From: Lachnospiraceae bacterium
GTDB taxonomy: Bacteria > Bacillota > Clostridia > Lachnospirales > Lachnospiraceae
Assembly (NCBI GenBank): GCA_014804185.1
Contig: JAAVAG010000077.1
Coordinates: 1 to 28,097 of the forward strand
Length of the DNA stretch: 28,097 nucleotides
Direction of reading: 5' to 3'
Made by a program: the position numbers and the translations under genes. The notes under the pieces were generated by a model. The model saw only the letters and a list, made by a program, of their open reading frames with translations, was not told the DNA's origin and made no database searches. Every line of letters starts with the position of its first letter. Positions within the stretch are counted from its first letter, which is position 1. Positions 15,610-23,483 of the stretch are shown here, piece after piece.

Positions 15610-16626
15610 TCACAGGGCGCGCATCTGTTCCGCCTCCCGCAGATATACCTCCGCCTGCGCCCGATTACCCATACAAATATAACACTGCGCCAGCCGCTCC
15701 AGCGCCTCCTCCCCACCCAGCCGGATGTTCAGCACCGGCTGCGTCTCATAGCGGGCGTTGTAAAACCAGACCGCCGCTTCCTCGTAATCCGCCCTGTCCA
15801 AATAAAACTCTCCCAGTTCAAAGCACCCCTCAGAGCATTCGTTTCCGGCGATCACTTTCATAATATACTTAAAAAAACGCAGATGGTCTCCCCGAAAACG
15901 CGCCGCTCTGGCAGCCACCAGGCATGCCTGAACCGTCTCCTCGCTGCCGCGGGACACATCGCCTGCAGATTGTTCAAAAAAAGGCGCCGCCTCCAGAAAA
16001 TCTTCCTCTCCTCCCGCGATAAACAATTCCCTGGCATAGATCCCGTGCAGGCGCGCCGAGAGCGCCTGCCCTTTCGCCAGACTCTTTTGAAACGCCCTAA
16101 AATCCCTGCCCGCATGAACGTCCTCCGGAAGATGCGTGATGACGATATCACTGTCATAGATTATTGGCTGCGTCCTCACTGTCTCATGGATCGATTCCTC
16201 CCAGACAAAATGCCGCATGCGTTTGAACAGTTTCGGCCGGTATTCCTCATCAAAATTGTAAATAGTATTGTTCTGCAGCTGATTGCCGTATTTCATCTGC
16301 ACGATCTCCACCTCAGGAAGCAGCGTTTCCTTTAATATGCGCATCCGCTCCCGGTTCTCCCCGTTCAGCACCTCGTCGGCATCCGCCGAATAAATATACT
16401 CCATGCGCGCTTTGGAAAAAGCAAAATTCCTGGCGGCGGAAAAATCATCCGTCCAGGCAAAGTCATAGACCTGCTGCGTGTACCGCGCCGCAATCTCTCT
16501 GGTTTTATCCGTGGAGCCGGTGTCCACGACGATGATCTCATCCATCAGGCCGCGGACACTCTCCAGACACCTTGCCAGCACTTTTTCTTCGTTCTTTACG
16601 ATCATGCACAGGCTTATCGTGATCAT
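15610..16626 (-). CDS. Family 2 glycosyltransferase with C-terminal TPR-like helices
   Basis: This 338-aa protein starts with ISLCMIVKNEEKVLARCLES, the signature of the GT2 subgroup often annotated as beta-1,4-glucosyltransferase-like or SunS-like. The nucleotide-sugar motif is VVDTGSTD (about 34-40), and the metal-binding DxD is in SADADE (Asp82 and Asp84). From about residue 200 the protein is helical with TPR-like spacing (ECSEGCFELGEFYLDRADYE; LERLAQCYICMGNRAQAEVY). There is no membrane segment, so it acts in the cytosol on an unknown acceptor. The ATG begins one base after the manA stop (TAGTATG), and its ribosome binding site lies inside manA, so the two genes are coupled. Confidence 0.9.
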   Translation of the reverse strand: MITISLCMIVKNEEKVLARCLESVRGLMDEIIVVDTGSTDKTREIAARYTQQVYDFAWTDDFSAARNFAFSKARMEYIYSADADEVLNGENRERMRILKETLLPEVEIVQMKYGNQLQNNTIYNFDEEYRPKLFKRMRHFVWEESIHETVRTQPIIYDSDIVITHLPEDVHAGRDFRAFQKSLAKGQALSARLHGIYARELFIAGGEEDFLEAAPFFEQSAGDVSRGSEETVQACLVAARAARFRGDHLRFFKYIMKVIAGNECSEGCFELGEFYLDRADYEEAAVWFYNARYETQPVLNIRLGGEEALERLAQCYICMGNRAQAEVYLREAEQMRAL

Positions 16627-16627
16627 A

Positions 16628-17626
16628 CTATTTCCGTCTCCCCGGCGTGGACATGAAGAGGGTCATTTCTCCCTGCGCTTCCACTTCTCCGAACCCTGCG
16701 GGCAGAATGAAATGATCTCCCTTTTTTACCGCGGTGCCGTTTACCTGACCAGAGCCCTCCAGCACCGACACAATACGGAAACCTTCTGTCTGCATCCAGT
16801 TTACAGTACCTTCCACTTCCATGCGGCTCACCTGATAATATGGATTTTCTATCAGCACCTGCATTTTATTTTTCTCTCCGGCTGCAGTGTGGAAAACACA
16901 TTCCTCCACAGGCGCCGCAGGTACGCGCGTCACCGCAATGCTCTGCTCAATATGAAGCTGCCTGGGCTTTCCGTTGCTCAGACGGCCGTAATCATACACA
17001 CGGTATGTGATATCGCTGTTCTGCTGCGTCTCCAGCAGCATGATACCGCCTTTTATGGCATGGAGCGTACCCGGATCAATCTGAATGAAATCCCCTTTCT
17101 GTATAGGTACTTCCTGCAAAAAATCATCCCACCTGCCCTGGTCGATCATCTCCTGCATCTCTTCCCTTGTAGATGCATGATGGCCGAGCACCAGAGCGCC
17201 ATCCTCGGGGCAGTCCAAAATATACCAGCACTCCGTTTTGCCCAAAGAACCGTTCTCGTGCACTTTCGCATAGGCGTCATCCGGATGTACCTGAATGGAA
17301 AGATCATCTTTTGCATCTATGATCTTGGTGAGCAGCGGAAATTTTTCCTCTAAAAGCCCGCCCTCCTCATTTACATTGTCAAACAGTTCCGGCGCATCCG
17401 CCCACATCTGGGACAGCCTTTTGCCCTTATGAGAACCGGTGCTCACAATACAGTCTCCGTTTGGATGGGCACTGACAGCCCAGCACTCTCCCGTGTCATC
17501 CCCCGGGATCTCATAATTCCACTCTGTCCGCAGCCTGCTGCCGCCCCATATCATCTGCTTGAACTCCGGCTGCAGAAAGATCATCTGTCCGGCTTCTGCG
17601 TTCGCCGGTTTACTCTCTCTGTTCAT
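16628..17626 (-). CDS. manA: Mannose-6-phosphate isomerase, class I
   Basis: ManA interconverts mannose 6-phosphate and fructose 6-phosphate and so feeds GDP-mannose synthesis or mannose use. The 332-aa protein is of the short bacterial type. Visible features are QPEFKQMIWGGSRL at the N-terminus, SIQVHPDDAYAKVHENG (zinc-binding Gln/His), GKTECWYILDCPEDG, and GDFIQIDPGTLHAIKGGIML (zinc-binding His), with a cupin-like C-terminal half. The ATG at 17626 was chosen because GGGAGGG precedes it by 8 bases and homology starts shortly after; the longer open frame upstream is non-coding leader containing the promoter. The glycosyltransferase gene follows directly. Confidence 0.95.
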   Translation of the reverse strand: MNRESKPANAEAGQMIFLQPEFKQMIWGGSRLRTEWNYEIPGDDTGECWAVSAHPNGDCIVSTGSHKGKRLSQMWADAPELFDNVNEEGGLLEEKFPLLTKIIDAKDDLSIQVHPDDAYAKVHENGSLGKTECWYILDCPEDGALVLGHHASTREEMQEMIDQGRWDDFLQEVPIQKGDFIQIDPGTLHAIKGGIMLLETQQNSDITYRVYDYGRLSNGKPRQLHIEQSIAVTRVPAAPVEECVFHTAAGEKNKMQVLIENPYYQVSRMEVEGTVNWMQTEGFRIVSVLEGSGQVNGTAVKKGDHFILPAGFGEVEAQGEMTLFMSTPGRRK

Positions 17627-17696
17627 CTCGTTTACCCTCCCTGAATCATGATTTGTCCGTTCAGTCCGCGTGTAATCCCGTCTGAATCTTATAATC

Positions 17697-17725
17697 ATTA
17701 TAAAGGTTCTTCTCTGCAAAGTCCA
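17697..17725 (-). promoter_or_regulatory. Predicted sigma-A promoter of manA
   Basis: The minus strand carries TATAAT (complement of 17697-17702) with TGGACT (complement of 17720-17725) 17 bases upstream. The start codon lies about 70 bases downstream. Confidence 0.65.
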
Positions 17726-17788
17726 GATATTACTGCCCGAAATCGGGGCCGCCGCGTAAGCCGCAGCCAAAAAGCAGCAGGCGGACTC

Positions 17789-18637
17789 TTAATCCGCGAT
17801 CTGTCGTCCCTCATGATTCATGTGGTAGTTGTCTCTGTAGATCAATTTGGAAATAGGTACGAAAGTATATCCTTTCTCTTTTAGTGTCGTAATCAGTGTA
17901 TCCAGCGCCTCAGCTGTATATTTCGCCCCATTATGACAAAGTATGATTGATCCGTTCCCCAGATGCTTGTGCTCCGTCACGGTTCTGATAATGGAGTCCA
18001 CGCCGTAGTCTTTCCAGTCCAAGGAATCCACATCCCACTGTATCGCATAATATCCGCATTCCCTTGCCACATTAACCACCGCATTGTCATAATCGCCGTA
18101 GGGCGGACGGAACAGAAACATATCGTAGTCGGTGAGTTCCTTGACTTTCCGGTGCGGCTCCATCAATTCCTCCTTTTTTTCCGCATCGGAAATCTGGCTC
18201 ATATTCTTGTGATTCTCGCTGTGATTTCCCAGATCGTGTCCGTCCGCCAGAATCGCTTTCACGTCGTCCGGATACGACTCCACCCATCCTCCTGTCATAA
18301 AAAAAGTTGCTTTCACATCATGCTTTTTCAGAATCTCCAGGATTTTTGAGGTATCCTCATTCCCCCATGCCGCGTCAAAGGACAGGGCGATATAAGGCTG
18401 ATCCGTCTCCACACAGTAAATAGGCAGTTCCCTGTCCCCCACGGTACTGCTGGCAGTGACGGCCTCCGGGCCGGACGACATGGCGGATGCTATGATTCCG
18501 GCCAGGGCAGCCAGCAGCGCGAACAAAAAAACACCCGGCTTGGCTGCTTTCAGAAGCCAACCGCCGGGTTTTCCTTTCTGATCGATCCTATGTACGGTAA
18601 TGAAACAGTCCAGAATTTCATTTACTTTCTCTTTCAC
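17789..18637 (-). CDS. Polysaccharide deacetylase, PdaB-like (NodB homology)
   Basis: This 282-aa protein has a cytoplasmic N-terminus of about 30 residues, one membrane anchor at about 31-52, and an extracytoplasmic NodB domain at about 75-270. Motif 1 is ALSFDAAWGNEDT, motif 2 is HDLGNHSENHKNM (metal-binding HSxxH) and motif 3 is FRPPYGDYD. The SFDAAWG form, where the second Asp of the usual TFDD is missing, is typical of the PdaB-like sporulation deacetylases of Clostridia. The likely substrate is spore-cortex or cell-wall N-acetyl sugars, but activity cannot be assumed. The start is GTG 18637, supported by AGGAGG 8 bases upstream. The gene is divergent from the 36-aa peptide gene. Confidence 0.9.
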   Translation of the reverse strand: MKEKVNEILDCFITVHRIDQKGKPGGWLLKAAKPGVFLFALLAALAGIIASAMSSGPEAVTASSTVGDRELPIYCVETDQPYIALSFDAAWGNEDTSKILEILKKHDVKATFFMTGGWVESYPDDVKAILADGHDLGNHSENHKNMSQISDAEKKEELMEPHRKVKELTDYDMFLFRPPYGDYDNAVVNVARECGYYAIQWDVDSLDWKDYGVDSIIRTVTEHKHLGNGSIILCHNGAKYTAEALDTLITTLKEKGYTFVPISKLIYRDNYHMNHEGRQIAD

Positions 18638-18734
18638 GCCTGATTCCTCCTAAGAATATTACTACATCTTATGTACATTCTATTCCTTTAGAACTTCGAA
18701 TTTGCAACCTGTGCAATTTTTTTCTTTCTATATC

Positions 18735-18763
18735 TTGTAGTTTCCGTTTAAAACAGTTATAAT
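18735..18763 (+). promoter_or_regulatory. Predicted promoter of the 36-aa membrane peptide gene
   Basis: TTGTAG at 18735-18740 and a perfect TATAAT at 18758-18763 are 17 bases apart. The start codon is about 40 bases downstream, so the leader is short. Confidence 0.75.
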
Positions 18764-18803
18764 CAAACATAGAATGTCCCATGTTGCAAAGGAGATGTGT
18801 CAT

Positions 18804-18914
18804 ATGTTTATTTTATTGGCCGGAGGGCTGCTTGTTATTGTCGTAGCGGTGATTGTCGCCGTAGTTTCTTCCGTGTCGGCGGCTGTTGCCGCCAGCGAGG
18901 ATATTGAGGACTAA
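18804..18914 (+). CDS. Small single-span membrane protein, 36 aa
   Basis: This is a short open frame encoding 36 residues: MFILLAGGLLVIVVAVIVAV, then VSSVSAAVAASEDIED. Residues 2-24 form one strong hydrophobic helix, and the tail is acidic. It is supported by a full set of signals: a promoter at 18735-18763, an AAAGGAG ribosome binding site 9 bases before ATG, and an intrinsic terminator at 18963-19000 after a short 3' leader. The function is unknown. Small membrane peptides of this form are often regulators or partners of larger membrane complexes, and the ABC permease gene lies just across the terminator, but no link can be shown. It could also be a type I toxin-like peptide, although the acidic tail is not typical. 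Confidence 0.7.
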   Translation: MFILLAGGLLVIVVAVIVAVVSSVSAAVAASEDIED

Positions 18915-18962
18915 GCTGCGGACGCCCGTATGAAAAAATACCGCCTGTGAGGCTGGATACAG

Positions 18963-19000
18963 AAAAAAGAAACGCCGGGGAATTCCGGCGTTTCTTTTTT
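18963..19000. terminator. Bidirectional intrinsic terminator
   Basis: AAAAAAGAAACGCCGG at 18963-18978 pairs perfectly with CCGGCGTTTCTTTTTT at 18985-19000 around a GGAATT loop. The U-tract is formed on either strand, so it can end the rightward small-peptide transcript and the leftward ABC permease transcript. Confidence 0.92.
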
Positions 19001-19008
19001 TATCCGAT

Positions 19009-21354
19009 TCACTCTCCCACAAGGAGATTTCTGGGAGCAATTTTTCTGATCTTCAGGGAAAGCAGGCAGGAGACGGCAAAGGCAAACAGCACAAGCCCGC
19101 ACCCCGCAGCCGCGACAAATCCCACCGGAACGGCGAACGTACATTTTACAATTCCGATTCCGCTTAAGAACAGAGCGGTCAGGGGATTGATGACAAAAGC
19201 GCTGACGGTAAGTCCCGCCGCCGTTGACAGGATGACGGCAGGCATGAAGCTGGCGGCCGTCTGCAGGATCAGCTGCCCGGTGGTAAAGCCCAGTGCTTTC
19301 AGAATTCCGTAATCGAGTTTTTTATTTCCCAGCGTAGTCCGCACCAGCAGAAAGAGCACAAAGGCAACCACCACCACGCTCAGAATCAGAACAACGGCAA
19401 CAATATATTTCATCATGGATATATACACTCTGGACGTGCCTTCTATCACCGCACGGATATTAATCACAGCGTTTACGCCGTCTCCAAGACGACTGCCGGT
19501 CTCGTCATTGAAAGCGTCGATATCAACTCCCTCCGCCAGATTGATATAATAGCTTTCATGCATCAGACTGTCCATCCGTTCATATCCGCTCCTTGTCAGC
19601 AGACAGTCTTTTCCCAGATTGTTGGAGATCTGGGTAAACCCGGAGATAATAAACACTGCTTCCCCGCCGCCCGCAGTGAGCGTGATTTCATCCCCTATTT
19701 TCAGCCCTTTTTCCCTGGCATATTTTGCCGCCACCGCTATTTCATTGTCATATATCGGAAATCTTCCCGCAAAACAGACATCGGGATTGTTGATCTGGGA
19801 AAAATCCTCCGACATCGTCGCTATCAGAGCAATGCCTCCCACGTGGCGGACTTCCGCGGAATTGTAGAGATACACTTTCTGCACTCTGTCATCCTCCCCC
19901 GCCAGCTGCAGAAAATCCGCTTCTCTCTCCGTGTTCACATTGATGCAGGCATCCGCCGTCTCTCCTACGATCAGATCGATAAAGGGCTGTGTATCCACAA
20001 TGATATTTTCCACCATCACTCCGGCAAAGACAACGACCAGCGAAAGAACAAGCATGGTGATACAGATTGTAACATTCTGCTTCAGCGCGCCGAGAGTTGT
20101 CTTCAGCGCAAGAGCGATCTGCAGCGGAATGCGGGTTACGGCAAGCGGAACATGATTGCGCCGAAAACTATGCGTCTGCATCCCCTGGCGCAGCGCCACA
20201 ATTGGCTCTATTTTTCCGATCCGCCGGGAAGAGAGCCAAACCGCCAGGGCGACAGCCCCATTTTCCAGGCAGACCGTAACCAGAAAGGGAAGCGGCAGAA
20301 ACCGCATCAGGTACGGAATTCCGGTCTGGGAAATCATCATTTCGTTGATGGACGGAAACAGGCCGTAGGAAAGCGCGGCTCCCGCCGCCGAAGTAATAGC
20401 CGCAATCCCCACAAACTGTACCTGCAGTGCCAGAATCAACTGCCCGGAGGTGTATCCGACAGCTTTCAGTGCGCCCAGTTTCTTCATATTTTCCTGAATA
20501 TAGTCCGCCACATTGGACGCAATGACCACAAGGGCGATCATGAGTACCAGAAATGCCGCCGCGCTCAGGATACCGGAGCAGATCATCTGGGAAATATAGC
20601 GGGACGTGGAGACATCATGATAAGAATTACTCAGCGTACGCGCCTGCGGATACTGTGCGGAAACCGCATTTTTCAGCATCGCCTCAAAATCCTCTCCCTC
20701 GTTTCTGTCCCAGAGCCGCACAGACACCAGAATGGCTCCCGGGGCAGCCCCGCTCTCTTCCAGTTCTCTGTACTTATCCTCCGTAAGCAGAAGCAGCGCC
20801 ATACTGCAATTGTGGGAACCGGCCATGATGCTGTTGGAAAGACCGCACACCTTATATGCAAACGCCTCGCTCCCTATGGTGATCTCCATCATTTCCCCTG
20901 TTTTATGACCGTCCCCCATGCCGTAAAGCATGGGAATATAGATGCCGCTGGTATCTTCCCCCTCCTCCACAATCTCAACCATGCCCAGGGTACGGCTCAG
21001 TGCCGCCTGCTTTTCCAGGATGACAAGTTCCGAATTGATTTCCCCGCCGCCATAAGTAAAAGACCCCACCATGGCCATGGCATCCTCAATGCTGTACTGC
21101 TCTGTCCGGCTGTCCGCCTCCAATATCCCCGCCACAAACTCCCGCATCTTTTCATCCTCTCCTGTCAGGACAAGTGTGACATGCTCTGCGTTCAGTTTCT
21201 CGTGATATCTGTCAAAGTTCTGCTTATAATCCGTCGCCAGCATCAGCCACAGATTCAGCATGCAGGAGGACAGCAGTATAAGCGCGGCGATGGTCACCGT
21301 CTGACCTTTCGCCCTGCGCAGATTGGAGCAGGCGATCAGAAAATTTTTTCTCAT
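19009..21354 (-). CDS. ABC transporter permease, FtsX/MacB type with two FtsX domains
   Basis: This 781-aa membrane protein is built as two similar halves. Each half has one helix, an extracytoplasmic domain of about 200 residues, then three helices. Helices lie near 18-41, 255-280, 305-330, 350-372, 424-446, 650-670, 694-718 and 742-767. The repeated coupling segments KLGALKAVGYTSGQLILAL and KLDYGILKALGFTTGQLI mark the two FtsX domains. Such type VII permeases act as mechanotransmitters or extract lipids, lipoproteins or peptides rather than classic transport; the substrate is unknown. The start follows AGGAGG formed at the stop of the ATPase gene, 9 bases away. It is the last gene of the kinase-linked operon and ends at a strong terminator. 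Confidence 0.93.
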   Translation of the reverse strand: MRKNFLIACSNLRRAKGQTVTIAALILLSSCMLNLWLMLATDYKQNFDRYHEKLNAEHVTLVLTGEDEKMREFVAGILEADSRTEQYSIEDAMAMVGSFTYGGGEINSELVILEKQAALSRTLGMVEIVEEGEDTSGIYIPMLYGMGDGHKTGEMMEITIGSEAFAYKVCGLSNSIMAGSHNCSMALLLLTEDKYRELEESGAAPGAILVSVRLWDRNEGEDFEAMLKNAVSAQYPQARTLSNSYHDVSTSRYISQMICSGILSAAAFLVLMIALVVIASNVADYIQENMKKLGALKAVGYTSGQLILALQVQFVGIAAITSAAGAALSYGLFPSINEMMISQTGIPYLMRFLPLPFLVTVCLENGAVALAVWLSSRRIGKIEPIVALRQGMQTHSFRRNHVPLAVTRIPLQIALALKTTLGALKQNVTICITMLVLSLVVVFAGVMVENIIVDTQPFIDLIVGETADACINVNTEREADFLQLAGEDDRVQKVYLYNSAEVRHVGGIALIATMSEDFSQINNPDVCFAGRFPIYDNEIAVAAKYAREKGLKIGDEITLTAGGGEAVFIISGFTQISNNLGKDCLLTRSGYERMDSLMHESYYINLAEGVDIDAFNDETGSRLGDGVNAVINIRAVIEGTSRVYISMMKYIVAVVLILSVVVVAFVLFLLVRTTLGNKKLDYGILKALGFTTGQLILQTAASFMPAVILSTAAGLTVSAFVINPLTALFLSGIGIVKCTFAVPVGFVAAAGCGLVLFAFAVSCLLSLKIRKIAPRNLLVGE

Positions 21355-21363
21355 AAGCCCCTC

Positions 21364-22122
21364 CTACCATCCCATTTCCGCAAGGAACCCGGAGAGTTTT
21401 TCATGCCTCTCCTGATCCCCGTGTTGATATGCGCCCAGGTTACATTCCCCCATCACCGCTCCGTCTTTTAAGTAAAGAATGCGGTTTCCCCGCCTGGCGG
21501 AGCGCATGTCATGGGTCACCATGACAATGCTCTGTCCCGATTGGTGAAATTCCGTCAGCGTGTCCAGAACCTCCAGTCCCGTCCTGGAATTCAGCGCCCC
21601 TGTGGGCTCGTCGGCAAAAAGCACCTGAGGAGAATTGATCAGTGCCCGGACAATGCCCACCCGCTGTGCCTCGCCCCCCGAAATCTGTGAGGGAAATTTT
21701 TTCCGTGCTTCCTCAGAAATGCCGACTTTCTCAAACAATTCCTCCGCCCGGTGAGTCAGCGCCTTTTTGTCCCTGGCTGTCAGCAGCCCCGCGGCAAGCA
21801 CATTGTCCATCACGCTCATCCCCTCGATCAGATAGATCTGCTGAAACACAAATCCGCAGGATCTGCGCCGGAATACCGCCAGTTCATCCTGTTTTAAATC
21901 CGAAATAATCCGGTCTCCGAAACAAATCTTTCCCAGAGACGGTGTATCCATACCGGAGAGCGCATAGAGAAGCGTGGATTTTCCCGCTCCGCTGGCCCCC
22001 ATAATGACGGTAAAATCTCCTTTGTATAATTCCAGGTCGATGTTTTTCAGCACATGCTGCATAACCCCTCCGCTGGAAAAGGATTTGCTCAGACTTTCTG
22101 TTTTTAATAATATCTCTCTCAT
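21364..22122 (-). CDS. ABC transporter ATP-binding protein (MacB/LolD type)
   Basis: This 252-aa ATPase shows Walker A GASGAGKST, Q-loop VFQQ, signature ISGGEAQR, Walker B VLFADEPTGALN and switch His in VTHD. The DEPTGALN form is typical of ATPases that pair with FtsX-type permeases such as MacB, LolD and BceA. ATG 22122 is set by AGGAGG 6 bases upstream and by the normal family N-terminus; the long upstream open frame is not coding and would run into the regulatory region and the kinase gene. It is separated from the kinase gene by 95 bases that hold a promoter and a row of regulator-type boxes. Confidence 0.95.
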   Translation of the reverse strand: MREILLKTESLSKSFSSGGVMQHVLKNIDLELYKGDFTVIMGASGAGKSTLLYALSGMDTPSLGKICFGDRIISDLKQDELAVFRRRSCGFVFQQIYLIEGMSVMDNVLAAGLLTARDKKALTHRAEELFEKVGISEEARKKFPSQISGGEAQRVGIVRALINSPQVLFADEPTGALNSRTGLEVLDTLTEFHQSGQSIVMVTHDMRSARRGNRILYLKDGAVMGECNLGAYQHGDQERHEKLSGFLAEMGW

Positions 22123-22147
22123 GGAAAACCTCCTCTTTCTGTGTCCT

Positions 22148-22176
22148 ATTTTAGTTTTCCAACTATGAAATGTCCT
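22148..22176 (-). promoter_or_regulatory. Predicted promoter of the ABC ATPase-permease genes
   Basis: The minus strand shows TAAAAT (complement of 22148-22153) and AGGACA (complement of 22171-22176) 17 bases apart. The -35 lies inside the first of the TTAAGGA boxes, as expected of a promoter activated by an upstream-bound OmpR-type regulator. Confidence 0.55.
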
Positions 22177-22221
22177 TAAGCAATCCTTAAATCTCCTTAA
22201 GCGTTTCCTAAAAATCCTTAA
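22173..22221 (-). promoter_or_regulatory. Five phased TTAAGGA boxes, candidate response-regulator binding sites
   Basis: On the plus strand TCCTTAA begins at 22173, 22184, 22194 and 22215, with an imperfect TCCTAA at 22206. Spacings of 11, 10, 12 and 9 give boxes on one face of the helix. Two boxes match the pattern TTTAAG-N5-(C)TTAAG, very like the known CiaR direct repeat TTTAAG-N5-TTTAAG. The last box includes the stop codon of the kinase gene. Confidence 0.6.
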
Positions 22222-23483
22222 ATCGTACCGCTCAGCGCAAGAATCACAGTCACTTTCAAACCGCTTTCTCCGTTTTCCACAAGAAATTTTCCTTTCATCT
22301 CCCGCATAAAAAGGTCGGATATATACAGCCCGAGCCCTGCTCCCTCTATGCCCCCCGCATTGCTTCCCCGCTTGAATTTTTCCTTTATGAGAGGGATTTC
22401 CTCCTCTCTGACGCCGCCTCCGCAGTCCTCTGTCTCCACGATCAGCCATCTCTCCATCCTGCGGATCGACAGGTCAATATTCGTGTCTGCATATTTGTAA
22501 GAGTTGGCAAACACATTGTCAAATACCTGCTGCAGACGCAGTCTGTCCGCGTACACAAGACAATCGGGAACAGGAGGGATCACCGCGCGATGCAGATAAT
22601 CGGCATTTTCCAGCAGTGTCCCTACCTCCGCCCCCGCCATATCCACGGGCGTAACCGGAAGCTTCTGCAGTTCCTCCAGCGAAGCGGTAAACAGATCCGT
22701 CACAAGAGCGTCGATCTGATCGACCTTTCGGGTGATCTGCATATAGATATCCTTTAGCTTCTCCTCACCGGCCAGTGCATTTCCCACCTCCGCCGCTGCC
22801 CGGATACTCGCCACAGGCGTTCTGATATCATGGGAAAGCCTGGCCACAAGTTCCTTTTTGGCCGCATTCGCCTCCGCCTCGGCCGCACGCGCTTTTTTCA
22901 GTTCTGACCGCATAATGTCAAAACTTTCGGTGAAAGCGCCGAACAGATTCTGCCGGTCCATTTCCAGGGGAATGTCCAGATTCCCCCCGGCAATGCGCCG
23001 GGCAAAGCCTTTCAGCTTCTGAAAAGGTCTGATCAGGATGCGATCCAGGTATATCACGTATCCGCCGCAGATGCCAAGCTGCGCAAAAATGACAGCCGCC
23101 AGAATCATGACAGCCGCCCTTTTCCGCTCCTGCAGATCCTCCGCCCCGCCGCTGTATATGATAATCTTTCCTGCCGCCTCACCCTCCGCCTCAATATCGA
23201 GGATCGTATCCCCGTGCACCACAGCCGCATTTATACTCTCGCTCAGCCCCGGCCCGGTTCGAAACAGTACATTTCCCCGTCCGTCCAGCACCACATATTC
23301 CAGATCCGTGAGATTTCGATGATTTTCCATCGCTCCCCAGTCGTTTTGCACCGACTGCACGGCCTCGTTTACCGCCACGGCATCCCGGTACAAATCAGGT
23401 TTATAAAAAACAAACGCCAGCAGCACGGCCATCTGTATCAAAAGCGCGGCTGCCAGCCCCATCAGAAATCGGTTTCTTTTCAT
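22218..23483 (-). CDS. Sensor histidine kinase
   Basis: This 421-aa membrane kinase has helix 1 at about 7-27, an extracytoplasmic sensor of about 95 residues (30-123), helix 2 at about 124-147, a HAMP-like segment (about 148-200), an HisKA domain with LSHDIRTPVASI and phospho-accepting His218, and an HATPase_c domain with N-box NVFANSYKYA, G1 CGGGV and G2 GAGLGLYI. The sensor is medium-sized, unlike the very short loops of Bce-type kinases, so it may sense a ligand itself. It overlaps the response regulator gene by 4 bases (ATGA) and comes before the ABC ATPase and permease genes, which are its likely targets. Confidence 0.95.
   Translation of the reverse strand: MKRNRFLMGLAAALLIQMAVLLAFVFYKPDLYRDAVAVNEAVQSVQNDWGAMENHRNLTDLEYVVLDGRGNVLFRTGPGLSESINAAVVHGDTILDIEAEGEAAGKIIIYSGGAEDLQERKRAAVMILAAVIFAQLGICGGYVIYLDRILIRPFQKLKGFARRIAGGNLDIPLEMDRQNLFGAFTESFDIMRSELKKARAAEAEANAAKKELVARLSHDIRTPVASIRAAAEVGNALAGEEKLKDIYMQITRKVDQIDALVTDLFTASLEELQKLPVTPVDMAGAEVGTLLENADYLHRAVIPPVPDCLVYADRLRLQQVFDNVFANSYKYADTNIDLSIRRMERWLIVETEDCGGGVREEEIPLIKEKFKRGSNAGGIEGAGLGLYISDLFMREMKGKFLVENGESGLKVTVILALSGTI

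Noticed and set aside
18702..18723. TTGCA-ACCTG-TGCAA followed by T-run as a plus-strand terminator
   Set aside because: The stem is only 5 bp with low GC and no plus-strand gene lies upstream to be terminated.
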